Assembly: GCF_902150045.1 (NCBI RefSeq)
Contig: NZ_CABFVU010000001.1
Location: forward strand, 558,001-622,000
Direction: 5' to 3'
Origin: Chitinophaga polysaccharea
GTDB lineage: Bacteria > Bacteroidota > Bacteroidia > Chitinophagales > Chitinophagaceae
Length of the DNA stretch: 64,000 nt
Shown: positions 8,491 through 17,800 of the stretch, piece after piece
Layout: each line of letters opens with the position of its first letter
Position numbering within the stretch: position 1 is the stretch's first letter
Position numbers and translations under genes: made by a program
The notes under the pieces: model-generated
Told to the model about the DNA's origin: nothing
Databases searched by the model: none
What the model saw: only the letters and a program-made list of their open reading frames with translations

Positions 8491-8994
8491 ATGCAATATT
8501 CTGCCGCCCACTGGCGTGAACAACTGAAACTGCAATCCCATGTTGAAGGCGGCGCATTCCGCGAAACCTACCGCTCTCAATGGGTACTTGATATGGCTAC
8601 ACTTCCGGCCGGTATGGGTGGTAACCGCAACGCTTCCACCTGCATTTATTTTTTGTTGGAAGAGGGGGAATTTTCCGCATTCCATCGCATTGCCGCGGAC
8701 GAGATCTGGCATTTTTATGATGGCAATACATTAACGATCTACGAAATAGCCCCCGGCGGAGAATTGCTGGTACATAAGCTGGGACGCGATATCCAAAACA
8801 ATGAAAGTTTACAGGTGATCATTACAGCGGGCAATTGGTTTGCTTCCCGCGTAGAAGTGCCGGGAGGCTATACATTGGCCGGCTGCACTGTTGCGCCGGG
8901 ATTCGATTTCGCGGATTTTGAACTGGCTGAAAAAGCGCCACTACAGACAGCATATCCGGAACATGCCACACTTATTGATAGTCTTACGAGATAA
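8491..8994 (+). CDS. DUF985 cupin-fold protein
   Basis: A single-domain cupin of 167 aa, the usual size for the DUF985 family. It begins with LKLQSHVEGGAFRETYRS, the family's N-terminal signature. The barrel contains FHRIAADEIWHFYDG (conserved His and Glu positions), followed by GNWFASRV and GCTVAPGFDFADFEL, the conserved C-terminal motif. The biochemical role is not established; related plant and fungal proteins are described as epimerase-like or sugar-binding. It follows the AraC gene and precedes a DUF4230 gene, each with its own short intergenic region. Confidence 0.85.
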   Translation: MQYSAAHWREQLKLQSHVEGGAFRETYRSQWVLDMATLPAGMGGNRNASTCIYFLLEEGEFSAFHRIAADEIWHFYDGNTLTIYEIAPGGELLVHKLGRDIQNNESLQVIITAGNWFASRVEVPGGYTLAGCTVAPGFDFADFELAEKAPLQTAYPEHATLIDSLTR

Positions 8995-9047
8995 CGTTAA
9001 CGCCTATCCGCTATAAGCCTCCCTGTTTTTTTATTACATTTACAGGT

Positions 9048-9665
9048 ATGAAGAAGATCCTTTACCTCGTTGTATTTATATTATTTACGCTCCTGGTATT
9101 CTGGCTGGGCAAACGCTTTGGCAGCACCAATGTGAGCCAGCAGGTAATTTCCAACAGCACTATTGTAAAGGAAATTGCAGAACTGGCCAGCCTGGATGTG
9201 CAGGGAAGCGCCAGTATCAAAAGAAGTAATATTGAAAACAGTGGCGACTGGACCGACAACCTGAAGAAAACATTCCTCGAAAACACCATATGGGTAACCA
9301 TTCCCTACCAGGCCAAATACGGGGTAAATATCGATGATAAATCATTTAAAGTACAAATGACTGATAAGAAGATCATTATCAGCTTACCGGCCCCCCGCCT
9401 GCTCAGTTATGAACTGAAAATGGATAAAATGGAAACGTCCAACCGTAAGGGCTGGCTGCTGTTCCAGGATGATGAAACCTATACGGATGTACAGAAAAAA
9501 CTCTACCAAACCTCCCGCGCCCAGCTGGAAAGCAATCCCACTTATATACAGCAGTCAAAAGAGAAAATAAAGAAGGTAATGGAGCAGTATTATGCCCCAT
9601 TCCTGAAAGATCATACCCTGGAGGTCCGGTACGAAGGAGAAACCAGTACGCCGGCGTTGAACTAA
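9048..9665 (+). CDS. DUF4230 membrane-anchored protein
   Basis: 205 aa with one N-terminal hydrophobic segment (LYLVVFILFTLLVFWLG, about residues 5-21) followed by an extracytoplasmic domain. The pattern STIVKEIAELASLDVQG, the GVNIDD segment and KKIIISLPAP match DUF4230, a widespread envelope family of unknown function. The C-terminal half is rich in charged residues and probably helical (YIQQSKEKIKKVMEQYY). The stop codon is 2 bp from the stop of the convergent gene at 9668, so no room remains for a separate terminator between them. Confidence 0.8.
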   Translation: MKKILYLVVFILFTLLVFWLGKRFGSTNVSQQVISNSTIVKEIAELASLDVQGSASIKRSNIENSGDWTDNLKKTFLENTIWVTIPYQAKYGVNIDDKSFKVQMTDKKIIISLPAPRLLSYELKMDKMETSNRKGWLLFQDDETYTDVQKKLYQTSRAQLESNPTYIQQSKEKIKKVMEQYYAPFLKDHTLEVRYEGETSTPALN

Positions 9666-9667
9666 CG

Positions 9668-10387
9668 CTACGCAGCCTCCTGTGCAATATATTTCACCAG
9701 GCTCCTTTTAGCCACCGGCAACAGCGTTTCATTAACAGGCACCACTAAAGGCGTTTCCACGCAATATACAGCAGGGTTGGGTAAACTGTTGCGTTCCCGG
9801 ATCAGCATGCTCTTAATATGACTGATCGTATGTACCAGGTCCTTTTTATAGGCCTGAAGGTATTGCGTATGAATGCCCCGGTACTTTTCATCGTGCCTTT
9901 CAAAAATGGTGAGCCGGTAGGTATAAACCAACGTTTGTTTTCCCCGGCCATCGCACAGCAGCAGGTACCCTTCCTTGGTTTCCAGTGGCACCAGTCCTAC
10001 CGGGAAAATATTGAGATGCTCTGCCACATACTCATAAATTTCTGTTCCCCCTTTGATAGTGTTGTCTAGCTGAGGCAGGGAATACTGGATAATAGATTCC
10101 AGTTCCTCCATCAGCTCGTCATCCGCAATCAGTTGTTCATACAGTAATTCCAGTTTTTGGATGTTCACTGCCGTTAGTCTTTTTGGAAACTGTTGCTGTA
10201 AAAACTGTTTGTTATCCCGGAACGCTATCAGGTTGTTGTAATGAAAGATAATGTCTGACAACTGCGGGTACAGCTTGCTCTGTGTGAAGTGTTGATTGAT
10301 GTCCTGTAAATAAGCTAATAGTGTGTACTTTTTCAGCTCAAAGTCTACATAACCATCTGCAAACCATGTTTCACTTAACGCTCCCAT
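9668..10387 (-). CDS. Conserved hypothetical protein, 239 aa
   Basis: A soluble-looking protein without signal peptide or membrane helix, rich in Leu, Gln and Tyr in its first 130 residues (probably helical, with DINQHFTQSKLYPQLSDII) and more beta-like after that (NIFPVGLVPLETKEGYLLLC). I do not recognise a family with a known activity. Codon use and composition resemble the neighbouring housekeeping genes, so it is probably a genuine core gene of the lineage. It is transcribed divergently from the RRM gene, sharing a 253-bp intergenic region. Confidence 0.65.
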   Translation of the reverse strand: MGALSETWFADGYVDFELKKYTLLAYLQDINQHFTQSKLYPQLSDIIFHYNNLIAFRDNKQFLQQQFPKRLTAVNIQKLELLYEQLIADDELMEELESIIQYSLPQLDNTIKGGTEIYEYVAEHLNIFPVGLVPLETKEGYLLLCDGRGKQTLVYTYRLTIFERHDEKYRGIHTQYLQAYKKDLVHTISHIKSMLIRERNSLPNPAVYCVETPLVVPVNETLLPVAKRSLVKYIAQEAA

Positions 10388-10567
10388 ATGAATTTAATTT
10401 AATGGATCATAGGCTGAATTTACGAAAAAAAAACCGTAAAAAGGAGGGTTTTCAGGCTGCTGAGCACTATTTTAAATAATATTTCCGCACCGGTCAAACA
10501 GGTCACTACAAAGGATCTACCTATGTCAAACGGTAGTAAAAAACCGGGTAAATACAAAAATATTTTA

Positions 10568-10589
10568 ACGCTAACTTTTTTATTAGCGT
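10568..10589 (+). promoter_or_regulatory. AT-rich leader hairpin upstream of the RRM gene
   Basis: ACGCTAA (10568-10574) pairs with TTAGCGT (10583-10589) across an 8-nt, T-rich loop. It lies 51 bp before the RRM start in a very AT-rich leader. The RNA could fold into a short stem in the 5' untranslated region; RRM proteins often bind their own leaders, so autoregulation is possible but unproven. Confidence 0.3.
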
Positions 10590-10640
10590 AATTTTCATAA
10601 CTTCAGTATATTATTTTTCATTTTTTTAATTTCAGTTATC

Positions 10641-10961
10641 ATGAACATTTACGTAGCCAACCTGCACTATAGGTTGAACGATGAGGATCTCCATCAGATT
10701 TTCAGCGATTTTGGAGAGGTTACCTCCGCTAAGGTTATCAAAGACCACGAAACAGGCCGCTCACGTGGTTTTGGCTTTGTGGAAATGCCTAATCAAGAAG
10801 AAGGAGCAAAGGCTATGGATAGTTTGAACGGCAGCGAAATCGAAGGTAAGCAATTGATGGTAAACGAAGCTAGACCTAAACAACCGAATAATAATTTCAA
10901 AGGTGGCGGTGGTAATAACCGTGGCGGCGGAGGATATGGTTCCCGCGACCGTCGTTATTAA
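10641..10961 (+). CDS. RRM-domain RNA-binding protein
   Basis: 106 aa. One RNA-recognition motif fills residues 1-80, with RNP2 (IYVANL, residues 3-8) and RNP1 (SRGFGFVEM, about residues 42-50) containing the aromatic residues that stack on RNA bases. The tail is glycine and arginine rich (GGGGNNRGGGGYGSRDRRY), as in the small bacterial and cyanobacterial Rbp proteins. In Bacteroidota, which lack a typical Hfq in many species, such proteins act as post-transcriptional regulators. It is monocistronic: long AT-rich leader upstream and a clear terminator 35 bp downstream. Confidence 0.92.
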   Translation: MNIYVANLHYRLNDEDLHQIFSDFGEVTSAKVIKDHETGRSRGFGFVEMPNQEEGAKAMDSLNGSEIEGKQLMVNEARPKQPNNNFKGGGGNNRGGGGYGSRDRRY

Positions 10962-10995
10962 TAAAATCCCCTTTATTCGGCACTAAGGAACTAAG

Positions 10996-11025
10996 GAGAC
11001 GCTTTTATCAGGCGTCTCTTTTTTT
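10996..11025 (+). terminator. Rho-independent terminator of the RRM gene
   Basis: GAGACGC (10996-11002) pairs with GCGTCTC (11012-11018), followed directly by seven T residues. This is a standard intrinsic terminator for the RRM gene and lies 68 bp before the stop of the convergent E2 gene. Confidence 0.85.
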
Positions 11026-11093
11026 GTTTTCAGGAAGATAAAAAATGCAGCAGAGAGCTTTCCCTGCTGCATTCCTGTTTAAAGACGCTTATA

Positions 11094-12413
11094 TTAAATT
11101 CCTCTTTTCGCATCGAAATTTTCCAGCTCCTGTGCCACGGCGCTCAGGAAAGTAGAGCCAAGGGAACCATCTACAATCCGGTGATCGTACGACATGGAGA
11201 GGTACATCATATGCCTGATACCAATGGTATCTCCTTCTTCCGTTTCAATTACAACCGGCCGTTTTTTGATGGCGCCTACCGCCAGGATGGCTACCTGCGG
11301 CTGGTTAATGATAGGCGTTCCCATCAGGCTGCCGAAGGTGCCTACATTGGTGAGGGTGAAAGTACCGCTTTGAGTATCTTCCGGTTTCAGCTTATTCTGA
11401 CGGGCAGAGTTAGCCATATAGTTAACCTGTTTCGTTAAACCGGTGAGGTTCAGCATATCTGCGTTCCTGATCACCGGCACAATCAGGTTACCGCTGGGCA
11501 AAGCCGTAGCCATTCCTATATTGATATCTTTCTTTATGATGATCTTGTCTCCGTCGAGCGAGCAGTTGATCAGCGGGAAACGCTTGATACACTTAATGAT
11601 AGCCTCGATAAACAACGGTGTAAAGGTCAGTTTTTCACCTTCACGTTTCTCGAAATCCGCCTTTACACGATCCCGCCATTTTACCATGTTGGTAACATCT
11701 GCTTCAGCAAAACTGGTCACATGCGGACTGGTTTGTTTGCTCATCACCATGTGATTGGCGATCAGTTTACGCATGCGGTCCATTTCAATGATTTCCACAT
11801 TACCATTGTAGGTAGGCGAAGCCACGGTGGTGGTGACCACCGGCTGGCGGGTGGTGGCTGCTGCGGTAGATGTTGCAGGTTCCGGTGTTACATCCGGAAT
11901 CACTTTTCCTTCGCGGCGATCGGCCACAAACTGGAGGATATCCCTTTTGGTTACGCGGCCATCATTGCCGGAACCGGGAATCTTTTCCAGGTCGGAAAAA
12001 CTGATGCCTTCCTGTTGTGCAATAGTGAGTACCAGCGGGGAATAAAATTTGGCGCCGCCACCGGAAACGGGCGCTTTAGCAGCAGGAGTATAGGCTGGTG
12101 CTGTAGTAAATTTTGGTTCAGTGGATACAGGTGCTGCGGGCGCAACAGGTGCGGAAGCCACAGCAGCGTAGGCATTGGTATTAATGCGGGCAATGACGGT
12201 ACCAACCGGTACTACATCATTTTCACTGAAGAGGATCTCAGTGATCTCTCCTTCAGCAGTAGAAGGAACTTCGCTATCAACTTTGTCGGTGGCAATTTCA
12301 AGTACGGTTTCGTCTACTTTTACGTGATCCCCCGCCTTTTTATGCCAACGCAAAATGGTGGCTTCCATGATGCTCTCCCCCATTTTTGGCATTACCAATT
12401 CTATAATGGCCAT
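11094..12413 (-). CDS. 2-oxo acid dehydrogenase E2 (dihydrolipoamide acyltransferase)
   Basis: 439 aa from ATG 12413; a start 30 bp upstream is unlikely because family members begin with MAxIELVMPKMGES. Domains: one N-terminal lipoyl domain (about 1-76, lipoylated Lys in EIATDKVDSEV), an Ala/Pro-rich linker, a peripheral subunit-binding domain (about 120-160, GNDGRVTKRDIL), and the catalytic acyltransferase domain with the His-Asp motif SYDHRIVDGSL near the C-terminus. It transfers an acyl group to CoA in a pyruvate, branched-chain or 2-oxoglutarate type complex. A single lipoyl domain points away from enteric-type PDH. No E1 or E3 gene is adjacent, so the substrate is undecided; branched-chain 2-oxoacids are a reasonable guess. 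Confidence 0.9.
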   Translation of the reverse strand: MAIIELVMPKMGESIMEATILRWHKKAGDHVKVDETVLEIATDKVDSEVPSTAEGEITEILFSENDVVPVGTVIARINTNAYAAVASAPVAPAAPVSTEPKFTTAPAYTPAAKAPVSGGGAKFYSPLVLTIAQQEGISFSDLEKIPGSGNDGRVTKRDILQFVADRREGKVIPDVTPEPATSTAAATTRQPVVTTTVASPTYNGNVEIIEMDRMRKLIANHMVMSKQTSPHVTSFAEADVTNMVKWRDRVKADFEKREGEKLTFTPLFIEAIIKCIKRFPLINCSLDGDKIIIKKDINIGMATALPSGNLIVPVIRNADMLNLTGLTKQVNYMANSARQNKLKPEDTQSGTFTLTNVGTFGSLMGTPIINQPQVAILAVGAIKKRPVVIETEEGDTIGIRHMMYLSMSYDHRIVDGSLGSTFLSAVAQELENFDAKRGI

Positions 12414-12483
12414 AAGATTGATTTTTGCTTTAGTGCGGGACAAAAATAAGGGAATTGTACCAATTCAAAATAGGCGAATATCC

Positions 12484-13731
12484 CTATTCCAGAATGAGTT
12501 TCCGCAGCTCATTCATGGCATAAACAGCTGTCATTTGTGTATTCCGTTCCCGGTCGTAACGCAGCTGGTATTTAACAGTGACGGTTTTTGCTGCACTGGC
12601 CACTGCCATCCAAACGGTGCCCACAGGCTTCTCCGGCGTACCGCCGTCTGGCCCCATAATGCCTGATACAGCAATCACGTAATCGGTTTGCAGCAGTGTT
12701 AAGGCGCCCGCGGCCATTTCACGGACCGTAGCTTCACTTACGGCGCCATGCTCCTGCAGGGTTTCAGGTTTCACTCCTAACATCTTCACCTTCATTTCAT
12801 TGGCATAGGTTACCGCACTCCCTTTAAAATAAACGGAACTGCCCGGAACTGCTGTGATCCAGCTGGAAATCAGTCCGCCGGTGCAACTTTCTGCTGTGCC
12901 CATGGTTTTGCCTTTTTCCTTTAACAGCTTTCCCAGCACTTCTCCCATTGAAATATCCTGGTCGGTTACGGTGATATCTTCCAGCAGCGCCTTCAGTTGG
13001 TGGAATAAAATACTCACTTCTGCCGCTACCGACAATTTATCTTTCCCCTGCCCGGTCAGGCGCAGTTTCAGCAGGCTGTAACTGGGCAGGTACGCCAGTT
13101 TGATATGAGGGGGTAGCTTTGCTTCGAAAGCTACCAGTCTTTCAGCAATGAAAGATTCACCCATACCGGAAGTAACCAGGGTTTGGTGTACTACTGCCGG
13201 GGTTTTGAAATGTGCCTCGAGTTTTGGCAGCACATAATTCTCCATAATCCCCTTCATTTCATGTGGCACTCCGGGCATGGATACATATATTTTACCTTCT
13301 TTCTCAAACCACATCCCAGGCGCTGTGCCCCTCTTGTTTTCAATGACAGTGGCCGCTTCCGGCACCAGGCTTTGATCTATATTCCTTTGCAGCATAGGCA
13401 ATCCCCTGCTTTCAAAAATATGCAGCACATTATCCAGCGCTTCCTGGTTTTGTACCAGCCTGGTATTGAAATATTCACACAGCGTGGGCTTGGTAATATC
13501 ATCAGCGGTTGGCCCCAGCCCCCCGGTGATCAGTACAATATCCGATACCGCCGATTCCTTTGTGAGTGCATCAAGGATATCTTCCCGGACATCGCCGATG
13601 GCTACACGCCGGTGTACCCAGATTCCCATTGCATTCAGCTGCTGCGCCATCCAGGCGGAATTGGTATCAATCGTTTGTCCTATCAGCAGTTCATCTCCAA
13701 TGGTGATAATGCTGGTGGTGATCTTATCCAT
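12484..13731 (-). CDS. cinA: CinA-family nicotinamide-nucleotide amidase/damage-inducible protein
   Basis: A full-length 415-aa CinA. The N-terminal MoCF-like/COG1058 domain (1-170) has TIGDELLIGQTIDTNSAW and TGGLGPTADDITK. The C-terminal amidase domain (about 255-415) has GTAESCTGGLIS and VSGIMGPDGGTPEKPVGTV. By family it hydrolyses nicotinamide mononucleotide and ADP-ribose-type compounds in pyridine-nucleotide salvage. It lies between the thioesterase gene (17 bp upstream) and the E2 gene (70 bp downstream), all leftward, so co-transcription is likely. Confidence 0.93.
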   Translation of the reverse strand: MDKITTSIITIGDELLIGQTIDTNSAWMAQQLNAMGIWVHRRVAIGDVREDILDALTKESAVSDIVLITGGLGPTADDITKPTLCEYFNTRLVQNQEALDNVLHIFESRGLPMLQRNIDQSLVPEAATVIENKRGTAPGMWFEKEGKIYVSMPGVPHEMKGIMENYVLPKLEAHFKTPAVVHQTLVTSGMGESFIAERLVAFEAKLPPHIKLAYLPSYSLLKLRLTGQGKDKLSVAAEVSILFHQLKALLEDITVTDQDISMGEVLGKLLKEKGKTMGTAESCTGGLISSWITAVPGSSVYFKGSAVTYANEMKVKMLGVKPETLQEHGAVSEATVREMAAGALTLLQTDYVIAVSGIMGPDGGTPEKPVGTVWMAVASAAKTVTVKYQLRYDRERNTQMTAVYAMNELRKLILE

Positions 13732-13748
13732 ACGCGTTGTTTATACTG

Positions 13749-14159
13749 CTATTCAAAAAACGGTGCCAGTCTTTTCTCCAGGTCTTCCGGTAAACCGGCT
13801 TTCTGTTTTGTTTTCACATCAATGAATACCAGTGTGGTCACCCCAACATTCAGCAATTCATTCTTTTCGTTATACAACTCGCTGTGAAACTGTATCTTAG
13901 AACTTTTCGGCAACTGTTTCAGTATAGTCTTCACCGTTATCAGGTCATCGTAAAAGGCAGGCCGCAGGTATTTTACATTCAGTTCTGCCACCGGCATAAT
14001 TACACCCTGTTCTTCCAGTTCCCGGTAGCTGAATCCCAGCTCCCGTATGGCTTCTGCCCTGCCTACTTCATAATACAGCCCGTAATTGCCATAATACAGG
14101 TATCCCATCTGATCTGTTTCCCCATAACGTACCCTGATCGTTGTTGTACTGATAAACAT
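13749..14159 (-). CDS. YbgC/FadM-type acyl-CoA thioesterase
   Basis: A 136-aa single hotdog-fold protein. The catalytic signature YGETDQMGYLYYGNY sits at residues 12-26, with the Asp used by 4-hydroxybenzoyl-CoA/YbgC-type thioesterases. It hydrolyses short or medium acyl-CoA in the cytoplasm. It has no Tol-Pal neighbours, so it should not be read as the Tol-associated YbgC of enterics. It is 17 bp upstream of cinA and 41 bp downstream of the DoxX gene on the same strand. Confidence 0.88.
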   Translation of the reverse strand: MFISTTTIRVRYGETDQMGYLYYGNYGLYYEVGRAEAIRELGFSYRELEEQGVIMPVAELNVKYLRPAFYDDLITVKTILKQLPKSSKIQFHSELYNEKNELLNVGVTTLVFIDVKTKQKAGLPEDLEKRLAPFFE

Positions 14160-14200
14160 GGTTCCTCCGCTATTTTATCCTTAACGTTTACTTGAAAATT

Positions 14201-14608
14201 TTATTTGCCCAAAGCTCCGTCCAGTGAAAACTTCCCGGGGCCTGTAAAAAGCAGTGTTACAAATGCCGCCAGGAACAGGATGGGCATTTCTTTTTCTGAT
14301 ACCGGGTCTTTTCCGTGTATCATGAAAATAATCACGCTCATACAGATGACCAATGGCACAGAAGCCAGCCTGGTCAACAGTCCCATGATCAGCAACACTG
14401 CGCAGAACACTTCTGCAAAAACTACCATTCCCAGAGAAATTTTATGTCCCACTCCCAGCGGATCCGGAAAAGAATTCATTTTGGCAGTAAAATTGATCAG
14501 CTTGGGCCAGCCATGCAGGAGTATCAGACCACCGGATACCACCCGGAGCACCAGCATGGAAAAGCTTACGGCGCCATTTGTATAGCCGGCGGAGAACAGT
14601 TTTCTCAT
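14201..14608 (-). CDS. DoxX-family membrane protein
   Basis: 135 aa with four predicted membrane helices. The N-terminal helix holds LRVVSGGLILLHGWPKL and the last two flank DPVSEKEMPILFLAAFVTLL, the usual DoxX pattern. Members are small inner-membrane proteins linked to redox or quinone functions, but no activity can be assigned. It is the first gene of the leftward DoxX-thioesterase-cinA-E2 group; its promoter should lie within about 100 bp upstream (14610-14700). Confidence 0.8.
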   Translation of the reverse strand: MRKLFSAGYTNGAVSFSMLVLRVVSGGLILLHGWPKLINFTAKMNSFPDPLGVGHKISLGMVVFAEVFCAVLLIMGLLTRLASVPLVICMSVIIFMIHGKDPVSEKEMPILFLAAFVTLLFTGPGKFSLDGALGK

Positions 14609-14729
14609 AGTAGGTAAGGTTTTTGTGCTTTTTAATTATTTTCCGCAAGATAAATGAATAGCATTTGCCTTGCCTCCTGAGTTATCCACATTGTTAGAAA
14701 CGCGATCGGAACGGAAAAGATATAACTTT

Positions 14730-14899
14730 TATATTTGCCTGATACTCCAGGTCCGTTTCGCATCATTAATGTCAGAGGCACACAGGCACCAGAGAAACGG
14801 ACTACCAGGGTCAGGCCACGGCAGAGTACTTCCCCGGCTGGAAAATAATTCCTCCCGGGATTCGTTTTAAACGCATATTCAAGAAATAACAGCTATAGC
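14730..14899 (+). promoter_or_regulatory. Promoter and structured leader of the TPR gene
   Basis: TATATTTG at 14730-14737 fits the -7 consensus TAnnTTTG exactly; no good TTTG was found 20 bp upstream. Transcription from here gives a leader of about 155 nt. Within it GTCCGTTTC (14752-14760) is complementary to GAAACGGAC (14794-14802), forming a 9-bp stem, and a GC-richer block with CAGGGTCAGGCC follows (14807-14818). This is longer and more structured than other leaders in the window, so a cis-regulatory RNA or a small RNA is possible. It does not match any riboswitch I know. Confidence 0.35.
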
Positions 14900-17800
14900 A
14901 TGCAATTCATAAGAAAAGTTTTTGTTCCCGGACATCTGTATATATCGCTCCTTGCCTTCACCGGCGCAGGTTTGATAGGGCTGCCCGCCGCACAGGCACA
15001 GCAAACACGCACCTACACAGATCCGGAAAAAGTATTCAAGGACGCCCAGCAGTATTTCCAGCAGGAAAAATATGCAGTGTCCATGCAGCTTTTCAGACAA
15101 ACCATTGATAACATCGACTACTTCCACGAAACCAACCGCGATCTCGTTAAAACGGATGCGTACTATTACTACACTATCTGTGCACTTAAACTACAACAGG
15201 ACAACGCGGAAAAACAGGCGCTGGAATTCCTCAAACTGGCCAATAACAATGCCCGTGAGGAACTGGTAAGCTATCAGCTGGCAAAATATTATTTCCGTCA
15301 GAATAAACTCAAAGAGGCTATTCCCCTCTATGAAAAAGCCAATATAGAAAACCTTTCCAATGCAGAAATTGCGGAAGCGAAGTTTGAACTTGCCTACTGC
15401 TATTTTAATTTAAAAGATTTTAACAAGGCACAGCCCCTGTTTGCATCCATCAAAGAGATGCCAGGCAAATACAGCATCCCCGCCAATTACTACTACGGTT
15501 TTATCAGCTACTACAATCACCAGTACGGGGAAGCGCTCAACAGCTTCCAGAAAGTAGTGAATGAACCGAAATACAGCAACGTGGTGCCTTACTACATCGC
15601 TGAAATTTATTACTTCCAGGGGAAAACAGATCAGCTGATCGCCTATACAGAGCCTCTGCTGAAACAGGGCGGTCAATATTACGAAGCAGAACTGAAACAA
15701 CTGCTTGGTAAAGCCTACTTCGAAAAGAAGAACTATCCCAAAGCATTGCCTTACCTGCAGGATTTCCAGGATAATGCGGATGAAGTAAGAAATGAAGATA
15801 TATACCAGTTATCTTACGCTTATTATCAAACCAATAACCTGTCTAAAGCAATTGCAGGATTTAAACAGCTCAGCAGCTCCAAAGATTCACTGGGGCAAAA
15901 CTCTATGTACCTGCTGGGCGACTGCTACCTGCGCACCGGCCAGAAAGCCAATGCACGCAACGCTTTCGCCTTTTGCGCCAATAACAGCTCCAATGCACAG
16001 CAACAGGAAATTTCCCGCTTCAACTACGGTAAACTGTCGTATGAACTGGGCTATCCCGATGCTGCCCTCAGCGAGCTTACACAATTTGTGGAAACATACC
16101 CGCAATCTGCCTACAACAAAGAAGCCAGGGAAATACTCGTTAATCTTTTCATGAACAGCAATAACTACAAAGACGGTTTAGCGACCATTGAATCGATTCC
16201 CGATAAAAACCCAACGGTATTGAAGGCCTACCAGAAAGTAGCCTATGGCCGGGCCACCCAGCTGATCAACGACCAGCAACTGGCAGAAGCCGACCGCCTG
16301 CTGGATGTAGCCATCAACAACCCATATGATCCCCAGATCAAACAACTGGCTCATTTCTGGAAAGCGGAAATCGCATTGCGCCAGAATAAAACAAACGTGG
16401 CGGTTACTAACCTTAACGCCTATCTGAACAATACCGCACCTGTATCCGGCGAAGCCAACGCACAAACCGCCAGCTATAACCTGGGATACAGCCTGCTGAA
16501 ACAGGACAAATATTCCGAAGCGCTGCCTTACTTTGAAACAGCCCAGCGCACCAGCGGCCCGAATGCAGAACGTATTGCCACCGATGCCGCCCTGCGCAGC
16601 GCAGACTGCTACTACATGCTCCGCCAGTTCCCCAAGGCATTGGCGCTGTACGACCGCGTTATCAGCAACAACGCTCCGGGCGCCGACTACGCTACTTACC
16701 AGAAAGCAGTGATCCTGGGTTTGCAGGGCAAACAAAGTGAGAAACTGGCACTGCTCAAACAACTGGGCAATAAGTTCCCATCGTCCGGCTTTACGAACGA
16801 AACAGATATCGAGATAGCGAATACTTATCTCTCGGAAGAAAAGTATACAGAAGCTATTCCTTTCCTGGAAAATGTACTGCAAAAACAACCCAATGGCCCG
16901 AATGCGCCACGCGCACTCCTTAAACTGGGTTTGAGCTACTACAATAAGGATAACGACAGCAAAGCGCTGGCCTATTACCGCCAGGTAGTGGAAAAATTCC
17001 CTAACTCCCCGGAATCAAACGAAGCACTGCAAAGCATGAAGTCGATTTACGTAAGCCAGGGCAAAACAGATGATTATCTCGCTTTCCTGAAAGCCAGTGG
17101 CAGAACAGTGACCGCCTCCGCGGAAGACTCTCTCGCTTATGCCGCTGCGGAATCCAGGTTCACCAGCAACGATTGTGCAGGCGCTACCGCCGGCTTCAAC
17201 AATTATATCCAGAAATATCCGAACGGCCAGTTTATCCTGCCGGCATATTTTTATAAGGCTGAATGCGCCTATAACAGTAAAGACTATACGAGCGCACTGC
17301 CGGCATACGAATTTGTATTGTCCCGCAACAACAGCTTATACGCGGAAAGATCTGCCTTACAAGCGGCCAACATCAGCTTCTACCAGGTAAAGAATTATGA
17401 TAAGGCCAGGGGCTATTACCTGCAGCTGCAAGACCTCGCTACCAGCAAGGAAAACAGTCTTACCGCCACCAGGGGCCTGCTCCGCAGCAACTACCAGCTG
17501 AAACACTGGGATGAGGTATCCAATTATTCGGAAATGTTGCTGGCCGCTGCCAATATCAGTACAGACGACCAGATCATTGCCCATTTCTACCGTGGAAAAG
17601 CATTGCAACAGGCAAAAGACTATACCGCTGCAATGTCTGAATTCAAAACAGTGGCTAACATGACCAAATCTGAAACAGGAGCCGAAGCCCGCTACAATAT
17701 TGCGGACTGCTACCTGCAACAGAATGAACTGGATGCCGCTGAAAAAGCCGGTTTTGATGTGATTAAAAATACGCCGTCTTACGAATACTGGGTGGCGAAA

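Noticed and set aside
11721..12449. Plus-strand 242-aa open frame over the E2 gene
   Set aside because: It mirrors the Ala/Pro-rich linker and lipoyl domain of E2 and has Cys/Gly-rich nonsense composition.
13749..14159. Tol-Pal associated YbgC
   Set aside because: The fold and catalytic motif match, but no tol or pal genes are adjacent, so only a general thioesterase role is supported.
14740..14850. Signal recognition particle RNA in the leader of the TPR gene
   Set aside because: ACCAGGGTCAGG and GGCAGA recall 4.5S RNA, but the conserved GGAA tetraloop and AGCAGCC segment are missing and the 5' half pairs with itself.
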